NCBI RefSeq assembly: GCF_050908995.1
Contig: NC_135119.1
Coordinates: 20,303,001-20,367,000, forward strand
Source: Andrena cerasifolii
Taxonomy: Eukaryota > Arthropoda > Insecta > Hymenoptera > Andrenidae
Length of the DNA stretch: 64,000 bases
Reading direction: 5' to 3'
The position numbers were made by a program, and so were the translations under genes. Position 1 is the first letter of the stretch. The number at the start of each line of letters is the position of its first letter. Below, in pieces: positions 26,481 through 39,891 of the stretch. Below the pieces are notes generated by a model. It was given only the letters and a program-made list of their open reading frames with translations. It was not told where the DNA came from and did no database searches.

Positions 26481-26745
26481 GAAACGCGATACTAAATAGT
26501 TTCTGCAGTACAATCCAAAACGTGCTATTCTTCCTGGCGAAACAGGATAATGTGTTAGTTTTCGCCGCAAAGTAGGAAATGTTATTCTCCGTAGCGAAGC
26601 AATCAAATAGGTATGTTAGTTTTCGTGGGGGAAGACTAAACGTGCTAATATTCCTCAGAAACGATGGAATGCGCTTCCTTACGTGGCAAACTGAAACGCG
26701 CTGTTTTTCGCAGGAAAAATGAAACGTGCTGGGTACTTTTCGTCA
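26481..26745 (+). repeat. Diverged minisatellite, right array
   Basis: About 9 units resembling GAAACGTGCTAGTTTTCGC, starting near 26481, 26517, 26549, 26577, 26610, 26638, 26668, 26693 and 26721. Spacing 25-36 bp. Confidence 0.65.
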
Positions 26746-29700
26746 CGCGCGTCGATATGAAATGAAAGACTTTTTATTGAAATGTACTAAAATACTTGTG
26801 GCTTGAAGATTTCCTCTAAAATCTGATTTGAATCTGAATGTTAATAAATTCTCCCAAGAATGTACTGTTTGGACAATCATATTCTCACTGGGCGAAACAA
26901 CAGCTCTCTAGAATTACAAAATGCTTTTGATAGGCTAGTTATGCCGGAGGAATGTGTCAAAGAACTTGATGCCATCATAGATAATACAGCGAGCAACGTG
27001 GGTAATTAAACGCCCTCTACTTGTTGCCTCTATCTTTTTTTCCCTGAACATCGTGGAAATATACTTTACAAACACGTGGTGATTCATTGCGAATGCAAAG
27101 GTCGATGCGTACTACTTAACTGCAACAAAAGCATGCACGTCCAAACACTTAAGCAAATTAGATACTTACCTACATTAATTTAAACTAAGCCGCAACTTTT
27201 GGAGCAGCTACACAGCTGGTGTAAGATATCAATTTCATATGTTCGAAAGAATTTCATACTCCTAATGCAAAACGTAGCTGTCGGTTCTTATTGCTGACTT
27301 ACATAATAGCACGTTTATCAACAATAAATTAACTGAAAAAATAGCAATGAACGCCACGTGGCGTTACGAATCGTCACGTGACTCCACATGAATGTAGTCA
27401 TAGCTTGTATAAGAATATTACATCTGGAATTACAACTTGATACCCTTATCAAATAGACAAATAGCCGATAATAGTAGTCTCAGGATTGCAAACATTAATT
27501 AAGAATAAATAAATTGCCCCGGTAAAAACTTGCGACAGTGTATACGAACACTAAAATAGCAACCTTGAGTAGACATTTAATTTTCTATTTTTACCAGCTG
27601 GAAATACTAAATACTGAGCTGTCTGTCGAGGGAAAAAAAATAATTATAAAAAGTGGAGACTCATTAACGTTCGAGAGATTATGGACATTATTGCACCTCT
27701 TTACGGTCGATATCAGAAATTCAGCCTTTTATCGTTCGAGCAATAAAACGCACTGCACTTTCGTTTATCTCAATCCTTAATAGATTCACTACAAAGAAGT
27801 AAAACCGCGATTAAGCTACGCAATTAATCCACTTGCTCGCTTACCTACCTCCGTAAGCCTACTCCTCTCATAAACCCATCAAGATAAGGCGAGAACTTCA
27901 CCGGACGTCTCCATTGAAACACTCCAGGAGCTGTGCGATCCTCGAAATTCCCAATTCACCCGGAGAAACGAAATACATAAATGTCACTGCTCCGCGTGCC
28001 TTGTCAATACCTGCTTACCTATATCTCACGATTAGCAAGGCGATCTAAGAATATTTCCCCAGTTTAAACAGCCTTCTTAGAAGTTCAAGAGCAAAAGCCG
28101 CGCATTAAAAAATAAAGAAATAGTTCACGGTAAGATATACGAACACCCAACTAAGACTCTCTGGGATCAACTTGACAGAAAACGTGAAGAGAATGGAACT
28201 CGATACTCAAGAATAGCAGATTAGGATAGTCGAAGTATAGTAGTATCAAATACCAGACGAACGTTCCGTGTAAACTTATTAACAGGAGATTTCTAAGGAA
28301 GGTGAAAAACGCTTTTGGAATTTTATAACTGCCCCATTAATGCAAAGGAAATTGAAACGCACCTTTCGCAAAGTTTGACTTCCCTGAAAATTATAAAGTA
28401 TTTTATTTAAGACTTATTTCCTGTAAATTAACTTTACAAAAACCCCTCCACGAAAAATAGATATCAACATTAAAAATATCATTCTAACTCTAATCAACTT
28501 TCTTCCTCTAAGATTTGAGAAGGGGAAAAAATTCAGGCACTTTGCCGGACGAGTTGAAGGGTTGCGCCAGCATTCGCGGCGCGAGAAAGTATTCTCCGCG
28601 GGTTGATAAAATAATTGTCCGCAAAAGAGTCTAATAGCAAGTCTCAGACAAAACAAACACTCGCGGGAATCATCCACTGATAATGGGAGCCGACTCGCCG
28701 CTTGTCTGGATTATGGCCTCTAATCGAAACGGTCTTCGTACTTTAATCGCCACACGCCACGCATCCATCAAGTTCGCGTAGCCTGTTCGCGCCGGATACG
28801 AATTACGTATACACACGTGAATATTTATGGAGGAAGGGGAACCGATAGTATCGAAATCTTTAACCCCTTGTTTTCCATCCAGTTCCTATAATTCTGAGAC
28901 CTCCTCAAATCTGTCCCTCGCAAGCGAGGAACAGTTTATTTCGCGCGACCCTGCTTTGGTTCCCGAGGCTACGGAGTTTTGTGTCGAGGACGAGTCGGCT
29001 TTGTTGCAGTTCTTGCAATAAGGGAAGAACCTGTGATAAATAGAGATTGTTTGGGGATAGAAATGTTGTCTAGTGCTGGTCCATGTTTCGCGTTAGTTGC
29101 GAACTAATTCAGGCTTGCTGGTGTAAGTAGAATAAAGTCGTAGAGCCGCAAAACGATAGCAAATTTTGCAGGAGAATGATAATAGCTTCTGGTTGCGGTA
29201 CGTTATCGATAAACGCGATGTCGTGATACACCTTGTGCTAGTTTGCATATTTGAATGGCGCACGAGCATTTAGAGATAGGCAGCATCGTTTCGTGCAATT
29301 TCGATGTCTGCTGTTCCAAATGATTACAAATTACACGTCTGATTGATTCTGCGAGATAAATTGTATACTAACGTTGGATTAATGTTCTTGCTGATTGGAT
29401 TTTGAATTGTTCAATCTTTTCCTTCCTTGAAGCTACTGCTTTCCTTTCACTTCTATTAATTTGCTAGTCTGAAACTTAAGGGGAATTTTAATGGATTTTA
29501 AAATGCTGAGTTATACTTGATTCTAATGAATTTTCATTAGAAAGGGGACCTTCGACCTGTTGATTAATGTTTATCGGTTCTGTTAAATTTTTATTGCGCA
29601 GAGAAGCTTGAAACATATTGGAATAATACACGTTTATTTATTTGTTACGGGTAATACCTCTTTGGTATGTTATAATGATGTAGCAACGTAAAAGTACAGA

Positions 29701-29747
29701 AATAGCAAAGGAAACAACAAAAAGCGATGAAATAACAATATTGCAAC
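26746..29747. other. No gene established
   Basis: Mixed composition. Only the weak ORF at 28827 stands out. No repeat with clear termini was found. Confidence 0.35.
28827..29021 (+). CDS. Uncertain small acidic ORF, 64 aa
   Basis: Starts MEEGEPIVSKSLTPCF and ends DESALLQFLQ. It is rich in Ser and Glu and has no recognised domain. It lies just after the GC-rich patch at 28.5-28.8 kb. Composition looks more protein-like than neighbouring ORFs, but no homologue is recognised and chance is quite possible. Confidence 0.15.
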   Translation: MEEGEPIVSKSLTPCFPSSSYNSETSSNLSLASEEQFISRDPALVPEATEFCVEDESALLQFLQ

Positions 29748-29863
29748 TGAAGGGGAGGTTCCGGTCTAAAAGTCGATTTTTTTTATTTCATTTTTCGAAT
29801 GTTCAAACTTTTGGGAATGCGTTTTTAAAAGGATTTGTTGAAAATCGTAAAATTCGAGAAGTT
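29748..29863 (-). mobile_element. Terminal fragment of the GGGGAGGTTCCGG family
   Basis: Matches the right arm of the 20572-21261 element in inverse orientation, including AAAAGGATTTGTTGAAA. The other end is missing. Confidence 0.75.
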
Positions 29864-29901
29864 ACAGGCATTTGAGTAGCGGCAAATGCATGGATAACAT
29901 T

Positions 29902-29967
29902 ATTTTTCACGTTTTTCTGAAAAGTTGTCAACTACTGATACATGGTCAACTACTGGTACCTTTACCC
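29902..29967. mobile_element. Terminal fragment of the GGTACCTTTACCC family
   Basis: Matches the right end of the 45025-45482 element (TTTTTCACGTTTTTCTGA, then CTACTGGTACCTTTACCC) and is followed by TA. Confidence 0.75.
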
Positions 29968-31370
29968 TAGTTATGTTACGGAAGCCACTGATTGTCGAGT
30001 GCCTCTACACATTCTAATTTTTGTGTAGATAAATTTTAACAATTTTTCTCATTGAGCAGAACACGTTGGTGTAAAAAACACAATTATAAACAATTTTGCG
30101 GCAAGATTTCTTTTATAAAGCTCCACCTATGTAAATATGTAAATTTACCCCTGAAAGCGGAGCCCATTGTAATATCAGAAATAAAAGGAAATAAATATAT
30201 TATCTACTTTTCAAAATCACGGAATATAGTAAATTCTTAGAAGCACCCTAAAAATGTAACACTGTCAGAAAATAGGTGAATGCCGTGGCTTTGCGTTAAG
30301 CGAAACGACTAATTTAACTTTTTCAACGCGACTATTTTGAATTTGTTCATTTAACAAGTGCCTTTCTATTCAGTTTCTTCTATGAAGCATCCTATAGCCA
30401 TCATGTGTCGTATTTGCAACGCGATGAATGTAACCACGTGTAAGTCGTTAGCGTGAGACATTGATAAAAGCAAAAGTGCCGACAACACGTTGTAAAGTAC
30501 CTACGCCGGCCGCCGGGTTCAATTGATTCCAGCAAGAATGGAGCACTTTTGACGTATGCTATCAGTGCCTCGATTTCTATTACTCCAATTAGAATATTCT
30601 GTAATATATTAAGAAAGTCCATAAAAAGTTTGCCGATGTAAAGAATTTCAGCTATTTTATTCCCACTCCATTTTACCACAAACAATTCCCAATTATATTC
30701 TATCACTTCACTTGTCATTATATTCCTCTCCGGACATTCTATCTTTTAAACTTGGAAAATATTCATCATCCCTAAAAGACTTCGAATTTTAGAAACATTA
30801 ATAACATACTCTCGTTGCTTCCTAATTTTTAGCAACACAAATTATTCCTTCCACAAAGAGAATTTTACGAAAGCAGCCACTTTCTTTCCAAAATGCCTAC
30901 ACCCTTTTTCTATTTCACATCTTCACTGCAGAAAATTTGCTAAAAACATTATTATATTAAATGCACATTATTTCTGTCATTTCTCACATCGCAGTCGTCC
31001 TCCTGAACTACTAAATCACATTTTACCTACTTCGAGCTACCCATTAAGAAGATATTAAAGTCAAATTAAAAAGCACATCACATTCCTAACAATAATATCG
31101 CCATTATCGACCCATCGCGTTTCCACGTTACTTCGATAAAATTCCAACCTGGTGATTAATCAAATATTATTTTACGCAAATTCGACAATCTTTATCGCTT
31201 TGGCCCTGTCGTTTTTATCCGAGCTTAAACTGGATTCAGATAAGATTTGCAATAACAGCGGAATATTTTTTTTGCGTAACTTATTACCCCCCGACAGGCA
31301 TTTATTGCGCAACTCAGAAAGCTGCGAAGGAGCACTTTCTTCCGAGCGAAAGAATCTCAAGAAAAAGGTT
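29968..31370. other. No gene seen
   Basis: AT-rich DNA with short ORFs only and nothing recognisable. Confidence 0.4.
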
Positions 31371-32370
31371 CGATGAAAATCGAGGAAGGAGGAAGCTACT
31401 CTTCTCGAGAAAGTCCACGCGGCATTGAACTTCGTCCGCGGTTGAATTTGGCCACAGTCGCTGCAGTCGGATCAACTGCGCATATTTTTTGGCCCGTTCT
31501 TCTGTTAACGCACCGGAACGCCTTTCTGGCTAAAAAAAATCACCCGAACAACCAGCTTCTGAACTGCGCAGGCTGCATTGTCGCATTCGAGGAGAAATTC
31601 TTATGAAACCGTCACCAGACCCGATCGATAACAAGTTAATTCCCGACTATTATTTTAATTACAGTCGGATAATAGGCACGTTAGAACGAGGTATGAAAAT
31701 TGAGAGAAAGCGTGGAAAATTGCAGGAAAACGAACAGCGGCTCGATATTGAGATACCGTGCGTTCTAAATGCAGAAAGGAACGAAACACAGGCCAGAGAT
31801 TTGCTGCTCTTTGCCGATTGATTGAGCGCGTTGATTGATTTAAAATCGAGGCCACTTCGAGTCGAGATTTAATTAACATTTACAATGGTAACAGAATTTT
31901 CTTTCACCACTTATGGAATTCCTTTTAAAAAATTAGATGCCTATTTTCTTTTTCTCTCGCGTTGCTGTCTTAATCCCGCGGATGCCGAAGACTAATAAAT
32001 CCCTGAATCTCTAGGGAGGAACGTCTCCCGCGGGAGAAAGAAATCGTGAAACTTGGGCCGCGTGGAAAATTGGCAAGACAGTCGTTGATTCGCGCGCAAT
32101 GTGCACAGAAACCAAGGTTTCTGTTCCAACACACGACGAACGCGTGTCAGGATGAGTGGGCGTCGAAATACCTTTCAAACCGGCACGTGTGTGGAATGAT
32201 TCATGCAATAGTTCCCCGACGATTTCGGGTATACAGACAGGCATTTTACGGGATGTTAAGCGTTACGCTCGCTGTCGTCGGAGACGCGGCTCTCGAATGC
32301 AACAGAAATGCTTTTGTGCAGCAAACACCGGGGGTGCAAAAGAAAGCTCGAAGGGGTAAATAAATCATCG
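31371..32370. other. Moderately GC-rich patch, no gene established
   Basis: Overlapping ORFs up to 105 codons on both strands, none recognisable. Confidence 0.3.
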
Positions 32371-34290
32371 AAGTGTGTATGCAGTTGTACTCAACGCAAA
32401 AGCATTAAAATTTCCAAGAAAGAATCAAACCAATTTTAAATTTGAAGGGGAGAAAGATGCTTTTGCAAAATGAATTCTGGGGAAGCGTAAGAAGGGAAAC
32501 AAATGATCGAAGCCTGCGTGCAATTGTACTTAACGAAAAATTGTAATACGATCAAAGAATACTTTTAAATGTAGGAATATTTCAAAGAAGAAATTAGGAC
32601 TGAGAGACGCTTCTCCAAGATCTTTCCCTCCTCTTTCAATTTAGTCCACTTTAAGGGCACGATTTTAACAATGGATTGTCGGAGCAATTAAGAAGACAGC
32701 GTGTCAAATATTTTCCAACGAGATCCCTATTCGCACTGAACCTTGCCTTAATCTTTGAGTGATCTTGGTACTGGGGTTGGTGGATCATTCCAGTGATAAC
32801 GTTGAGCCACGAACAAATAGGTAATGAAACGAGAAAATTAGGACGAGAATTTGGATTAACGGCAGCGTTCAAAGAAACATTTACACCGCGGCTTATAATT
32901 ATCAAAGCATAATTTTAGTGGGAATATCTGCCGACGATTCACTGCTTCGTAACACTTCGATACCTATTATGCAAATCGAATTTTTGTACTTTTTAAAAAC
33001 CGAAACTTCTTTACTAATTATTGCAACAAAACACCCACGCAACGAGTGGAAATCTCAAACAATAGCACTGCTATCGTGCACTTAATGCACTTTGCAACAG
33101 CTTTATTTTCTTCGTTTCCAGTTCTCTGAGAAATATCATGCAAATGGCTAAATTACTGCGTACAAATGCGAAGAGGATGCTGCGATGCAATTAACGCGGC
33201 ATTTTGCAATGAATTAGTATTTTTAATGCGAACAACAGGTCTCTGATCTTAACACTGTTGCTCAACGTAATCCAACACACGTTTCTCGTCCGCGTGTAAG
33301 ACATAACGACATAAATGTCAGATAAGGGATAACGTTACGCTGATCTCGTTATCTTTCCAGCCCGCAACATTCAGCAGGCATTAAATGGATTTCGAACGAG
33401 TAATTAATGATTGCCTAATAGGTTGAAATTCGTGTTTGATAACAGCTGACCCTTTTCCCCGGGGTGCAATCTCCGACGAAACGGGAACTTATTCTTGGAC
33501 AAAACATTACGAATGTCACTATCTTATTGCGAGAAGAATGCGAGAAAGTAAGCGAGACCGAAGCACGTATTTCGAAAATAGATGGATGTGCCTCGTGTCG
33601 GACTGGTGGCAACCACGAGCAAGCAATTTATTTAAATGTATCTGAGTAACGTTAGACATGGATTCTAAACAATTTGTGTTCCGTTAATTTAAAATATAAC
33701 GAGTCATATTTTTGCTCTGCTGAGTGGAAGTCAAAATTGTGTTTGTGATGGAGGCTTTAATAAAGAAACATTTCTACTGTTTTTCTCTCTACTTTATCCA
33801 AGCCTTCAGGGGTTGAGAGTGGTGGAAAACCCTTTGTCAGGCACGACAAATTATTTATTTCTCGAAAAAGTTAGGACTGCACCACATAACACAAACCCTC
33901 AGTCTTATTTTAGATTCCCTCCGTCGCGAAGGGACTCCATCAAAACGGAAAGAAGACAAAACACAGATTCAGACCTGCAGCTCTGCGTAGCAAATTAAAA
34001 ACAATCGACAGAGGGATCTAACAAAATGCAGTAGAACGCTAGAAAAAGTAGCCTAAATCTGCACCTTCCAAAGTAAAGCGTCGCACGTCGAGATTTGGCC
34101 CCCAAAGTTCCACGAAACTAAAAGCGTCCAACCTCGTAATAACACCTACCCCCCCGAGTGGTAATTTCCCGCAATTCTTAGCACTGTTTTATTTCAACAC
34201 ACGACAAACTATCTACACTGTCAAGATTCTGTAATTCGCTTCCCATTTCGCTTTTCTTCGGCACACTTCATAATTAATACAGCTATTTAA
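32371..34290. other. No gene seen
   Basis: Ordinary non-repetitive DNA with short ORFs. Confidence 0.4.
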
Positions 34291-35530
34291 AAGAACCCAC
34301 CCCATTGATGATACGAATACAAAACCCTTACCTTTCCTCCACACCGCGCCAAGTCAGGTGTCCCCGCGACTTTCCCGCGTTCACGCGCGACTCCTCCGAT
34401 CCACTGTCCCGTCGCACCCCGTGCTATCGATCTAGTTCGATGTTGAAAACAACGTGGCTCGCGGTGCACCTCCACCCCAGAGCTCCAAAAGCCCAGCGAA
34501 CTGCTGCGAGCCCTCTCCCCCTTGTTCTCCCAGAAGCGTCAACCCCTCGAGTGCTCCAGCAGCCCAGCAAAGTTGCGCGAAGGGTTGGAACGAAGCCTAT
34601 CCGAGCCGACAGCCAATCCCCCAGGATCGGTGTTGGGAAACAGGCTTTGCTAGCGCAGGTGGACGATCGCCTTCGGGGAAAGGACAGGGAGGAATTCTAT
34701 AGCAGGTGGGATCGGCCGAGGGCGGTCAGTGGGTGGCTGTGCAGCGGACCTGTGTAGCTATCGACGGATCGTTTCCCGAATCGAAGGAGACTATGCCTGC
34801 GAGACCTCTAAGAATGGAGTGCTACCGTGTCGGCCATGCGTCGTGCGCGAGCTACGGCGATCGACTGAAATGCGATGAAAAGCGTGTTGCTCGCGCGTGT
34901 TGCTCGTGTGGAACTGACTGGCCAGCTCGCCGCGGCTCCTCGACTTCGTGGCCCGACTGCACAGACGTGTATGCACATACGTGCAGCCCCCGCGACGCGT
35001 CCGCTGCTGGCGTTCCTCTCGTTCCTGGCCGGAGGACCAGGGACGAGGCGGCAGGTGGCGATGGTCATTCCGCGCGACCTGTTACACATTTTTAATCGAA
35101 CTAGACTCCGTAAAGCTGCACCGGGGGCTGCTGGCCCCCGAAGAGGCTACGGATTTAGCCTGGCCTGCCGGAGGCTTTTTGCCGCCGCGGAGTTACCGAC
35201 CCCATAGACGGTCGGCTACCTCGATGGTGAATCGCGGATTCTTTTCCTCGGCGACGAGCGCGGGCCGCTAGGTGTGTCCCGGGACTGGCCACCGCGGGGT
35301 AGTTAGCTCGGAGAAACGACCATATTCGCGGGTATTTTATTTTGGCTGATTGGCGGTTGTTGGGTGCAGAGGATGCGGCGCCTGGAACCTGATACGTGAC
35401 GGGTAGATGAATGGCTCCGCGGAGTTGGAAGTCACGGAAAAGTGAGGGGAAGCCTCTCCGCAGGTTTCGGGCTCTTCTTTTTAAGGCTCCGCGGGGGGAA
35501 AAGAGTTTTCTCTCAAGGTCGCTGGCTTCA
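34291..35530. other. Largest GC-rich island of the window
   Basis: CpG-rich for more than 1 kb, with ORFs in all frames (up to 150 codons) and no domain. On the minus strand GGAAAG|GTAAGG at 34331 is a fitting splice donor, so the island could be a promoter with a 5' UTR exon. Confidence 0.3.
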
Positions 35531-37520
35531 GGGTGTTCAAGTTCGCCAGGTATGCGAGGTGAATGGACCCATTATTGGACGTGTAAGGGTGTAATCAGGT
35601 GGATGTGGGTATTTCTGATTGATGCTGCTCGGGGAATTGTCAAGGACGGTGGCGTTCTTTGTTTTTACACGCACCTGACTTTTCAACGTGGCGGAAAGTT
35701 TTTTTGTAGGACGATGCAGTGGGATGTGCACTTACCCAGTCTTTGGTCCCCTTTCGCGAAGCCACCGTGATTATTAGCGTTTATCTTTGCGCCTTTCATT
35801 AATTAATATTTTGATTGCAGCTTTCCTGTTAATCGTATAATTGCGTTTGTTAGTAAATAAATTTATAGCGTATAGATTAAATTATACATTACGTTTATCG
35901 TGTTTATGTTAAGTTGTCGAAGAAAAGGGACTTTTTTCTTCAATTTTCGTGATAAATCTGATTTTTATTTTCACGAGTGAGAGACATTTTCGTTGGTATT
36001 TTGTTAGATAAAAATGGAACAAGTTCAATGAATCCGTATAAAGTGGGTGTGAATCAATTCAATAGGGCCATCCAATTTGTATTTTTCAATCCAACAGAAT
36101 ACTAACAAAAACTTTACAATATCTGTCTAAAAAAAAACTTTATTTCTACTAATCAAATCAGAACTAGTATAAAAGTTGTTGCCCGCATTTTTGCAGTTTG
36201 AAAATATTCACAGAATCGAAAGTCCCAATATTTCTAAAGAACTGGGAAAACCGTGTCTAACCAACGTCTAAAAATTCTGGAACTAGTAAACATTTATATT
36301 TTTTTCATCTTACATTTACCTCGCGCGACTCGCGTTCTCCCACTTTTTCCTGCCCTTTTGTTCTCCTTTCGCTTCCTACTTAGGTTCCTGAGATAGTAAA
36401 AGACAACAAATGTAAGACACACAAAAATAGAAAATAAAAAGCGATGTAACAAAAGAAAGATGCGAGTAATCTTCGTATTCTCCAAATTTTGTGGACTCAC
36501 GTTGTTTTGCCAAATGCGTATCAATTGCATATCGAGACTTCGGTTAAATTGCATTATTTTTTTGAACATACAAATTTGATCTCACGCAATCCTTCTGACG
36601 AATACACGAATCCCTACGTTCCGCAGACGAATGAATGCCGAAGCTGAAATTTTTTGAAATCGCGACACGTGGCGTTTTCACTTGCAACCGCGGATGTAGT
36701 TTCTGAACTGCAGATTAACCAAACCATTGAGAAACGCCACAAAGGGGTATCCACACCTCCTCGGGCTATCGTTAGGGTCGCGGGAAGTTATAGATATCCG
36801 CCGAATAGTCGCTACAAACACGAAAATGTATGCATTAACGTCCATCGCGCCAGCGTTTGAAGCACGAGCATTATTGCGATGCAGATGTGCCTCCATTAAC
36901 CCCAATTAAGTCGACACTCCTAAAACTACGTATACACGTGCGCGAAGAACAAGAGTGCAAAACGTTTGGAATAATTTCCTCGTGCACCGCCGCGCAAGTG
37001 GCTTGATTGTTACAAGTTCGCTCGCTACGTTGCATTAATCGAAGAAACGAGTCGATTAGCAGTTCCACTCTATGTAATTTATCGATGGGATCGTGGATGC
37101 GGGCGATGATAACAGATTGAACAACTACCTACGTTGCATTCATAAATCCCGCCGCCTTTCCTATTTACGAGCCGCTGTTGCATCCATCCTCGCCATTACT
37201 CTATTGCGTCTAATGGATTTCAAACGTAATGATTCCCTCGACCACGACGCGGTCGTAGACAGTTGATAAAAAATACACGTTTCCAGCTTTTTCAGTAGAT
37301 CTTACGCGAGGGTAGCGATGGCACCAAAAACACGTAGGTACAATGCCTGACGCCGGAGTTGGGCGTTAATTAACAAGGGGAGGACATCAGGTGGTAGACA
37401 CCGATTTTGATGAGCCTTGGCACGATGGATCTATGTCGAAAATAAGTAAATAGGTGTCCGAGCGTTTCAGCCAATAGGCCTTAATTATAGAGATATTTAC
37501 ATAGAAATTATTAAAAATTT
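35531..37520. other. No gene seen
   Basis: Composition falls back to AT-rich. Short ORFs only. Confidence 0.4.
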
Positions 37521-37752
37521 AGGGTTTTAGTGGGTAAAAATCCCGCACTACCCTGGCACCCGCGGGGAGTTCCCTTCTGGAGACGTCGGGATGCCTTTTG
37601 AAGATGTCTCCACGTTAAAAAAAATTTTATAATTTTTTTTTATAAATTTTTTTTTTAACTTGGGGAAATCTTCAAAAGGCACCCCGACTCCTTCTGAGGG
37701 GAAACCCCCCGGGGGCGCCAGGGTAGTGTGGGATTTTTACCCATTAAAACCC
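37521..37752. mobile_element. Foldback element with GC-rich arms
   Basis: Inverted arms AGGGTTTTAGTGGGTAAAAA and GCACTACCCTGGC, meeting at an A/T tract near 37620-37660. No coding capacity. Confidence 0.75.
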
Positions 37753-37811
37753 CACGGCCACTATGAAATTTTTAATAATTTTTAATAATTTTTAATATTT
37801 CTGTAAATATA

Positions 37812-38378
37812 AACTTGTTCTTTGGCATGAAGTTTATTAACACCGTAAGCTTTAAAAAACATGTTTGTTTAGTAAAAAATATGCATTATATATGACGCTA
37901 CAGGTGGATCATTAAATAGGCTTTTTAAAAAAAGTTTCCAATGGATTCAAAACAAATTCGAGCATCTTCACAAAATGTGTAATTTCGGACCGGTCCTAAA
38001 TTAAAGTTAATGAATAGTCTTATTCTTCATGAAAAGTAACTAAATTTGAACCCCATTGAGACCCCATTGATGAGGTTTTACCATCCCCCAAACCCCAAAA
38101 GATGAGGTCCTAGTTTATTTTCATAAAGAATAAGAGTTTCCATTAACTTCAATTTAAGTCTGGTCCGAAACTACACATTTTGCGAAGATGCTCGAATTTG
38201 TTTTGAATCGATTGGAACCTCCGTTTTTGAATTTTCACCGCAAAACAAAACAAACTTTTTTTAAAAAGCCACTTTAATGATCCATTCTGTAGCGTCCTAT
38301 ATTATGCATATTTCTAACTAAACAAACAAATTTTATTAAAGCTTATGATGTTAATAAACTTCATGCCAAAGCACAAGT
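37812..38378. mobile_element. Foldback element, about 567 bp
   Basis: Arms TTGGCATGAAGTTTATTAA, AACAAATTCGAGCATCTTC and GGACCGG-type blocks recur inverted. Directly follows the previous foldback. Confidence 0.8.
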
Positions 38379-39891
38379 CTCAGTTTCAATTTGTTTCTTT
38401 GTAATTAATTCTAACAGAAATGCTTCATTTCAGACAGGAACGACTGCCTACTTAATACCCTTAAAGCCAGACCTTAACACAAATCACAGGAAGAAAGTAT
38501 ATCTGAAATAGGTATGCTACGAAATGGAAACGAAGGTCGTTAAATTATTTATTAATAGGGCTTCGTACCGTGTTGCATCCAACAAACCCTAAGTAGTAAA
38601 AAACTCGCTTCGCTTTAAACCACAGATGTTCGATTATCCAAACTTATTGCCCCCGACTAATTCGGATAACCGAGTTCCCGTCGTATTTGTACAGAATTCG
38701 CAGAAGAGCACACTCCGCCACAGCAACCACATCCCAACATTTTCTTCTGACTCTCAAGCAGCGATGAGCAAAAAATTATTTGCGATAAAAATTTCGTACA
38801 AAAATTTTCATTCCAAATAATTGCTTGCCCATCGCTGCTCTCAAGCGCATCGTGAACGCGAAAAAGCGTTCTAGGGTCAATTTGTTTCAATCATCCCGGG
38901 CCACGTAATTTCTCTACGTCAAGGACGGAAATTCGTGTGACCATCTGAATCATCGTGACGAAAGTTTAATGGGCCCCGTAAGTTTTGAAATCCTCCTGGC
39001 CGGCGTGTAGGACGCCGGTTAATGGAATAACGCTCGAATTGCCACTGTTTAAACGACGCTGTAATCTCCGTGAAATTGTTTAGACCGAATCGACGCTCGC
39101 TCTCCTTTCCTGAACATTCGTTAGACAGCAAAGAAGTACGCCCGTTAAGTTCTACGAAGGAACTGTACTTTGAACTTTATATTCTACGCGCAGCTTCTCC
39201 TCGTGTAATTCTGCAATATACATATCCAATGATAACGTAACTTTCACCCTGCTTCTCATCCACGGCCCGTCATTGATAAGTTTCTATCTGCTCCTTATCT
39301 GGCGACAGATAATCGATGCTGTACGCGCGGTGAACCCTGACTCAAAAAGTCCCCGCCTCATCATTGCGGGATGAAAAGTCTACTATTAACAGAGACGAGC
39401 TGGGCTATTCTAATGCTCCACTTTGGTCCCGGTAACCTTTAATGAGAAGGGCTTGAGGGCCTTCTCTTAATAGTCTCGTTGAGCCAATCTATACGAAAGA
39501 AGCGCCGAGATAAACACGAACATTAGAGGAACCATGGAGACAGAAATTTGTTGGGTTGCTGAGCTTGGCTCGAGCCCATTCCACGCGTGAGTTAACGAGC
39601 GTTCGCTAATCGTCATCGATTTCGGTAGCCGAATATGTGGGCACGGTTGTTTGTCCAATTTTATTTCCACGTGCCGGTTCTTCGACGACGATATCTACTA
39701 ATAATAAGGAAAATAGTCCTGCGCTTCGACGCGTGCGAATTTATCGACTAGGAACGAGTAGGAGCAAAATTCGCTGTTCTGTATGAATACCGAATGTTCA
39801 CGTGCGGGGACCCAAAAGTATAAACCTTTGGAGTTCCCAGGTGGATCATTATGAGAGCTCAAAAGGATAAGTTGCGTGGAATATGTAGATG
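38379..39891. other. No gene seen
   Basis: 38.63-38.68 kb has TTCGATTATCCAAAC and TTCGGATAACCGAG, weakly like a pogo/Tigger end. Otherwise nothing recognised. Confidence 0.35.

Noticed and set aside
34305..35271. ORFs of 90-150 codons in the GC-rich island
   Set aside because: They overlap in all frames on both strands, as expected when stop codons are rare; no domain or conserved motif is seen.
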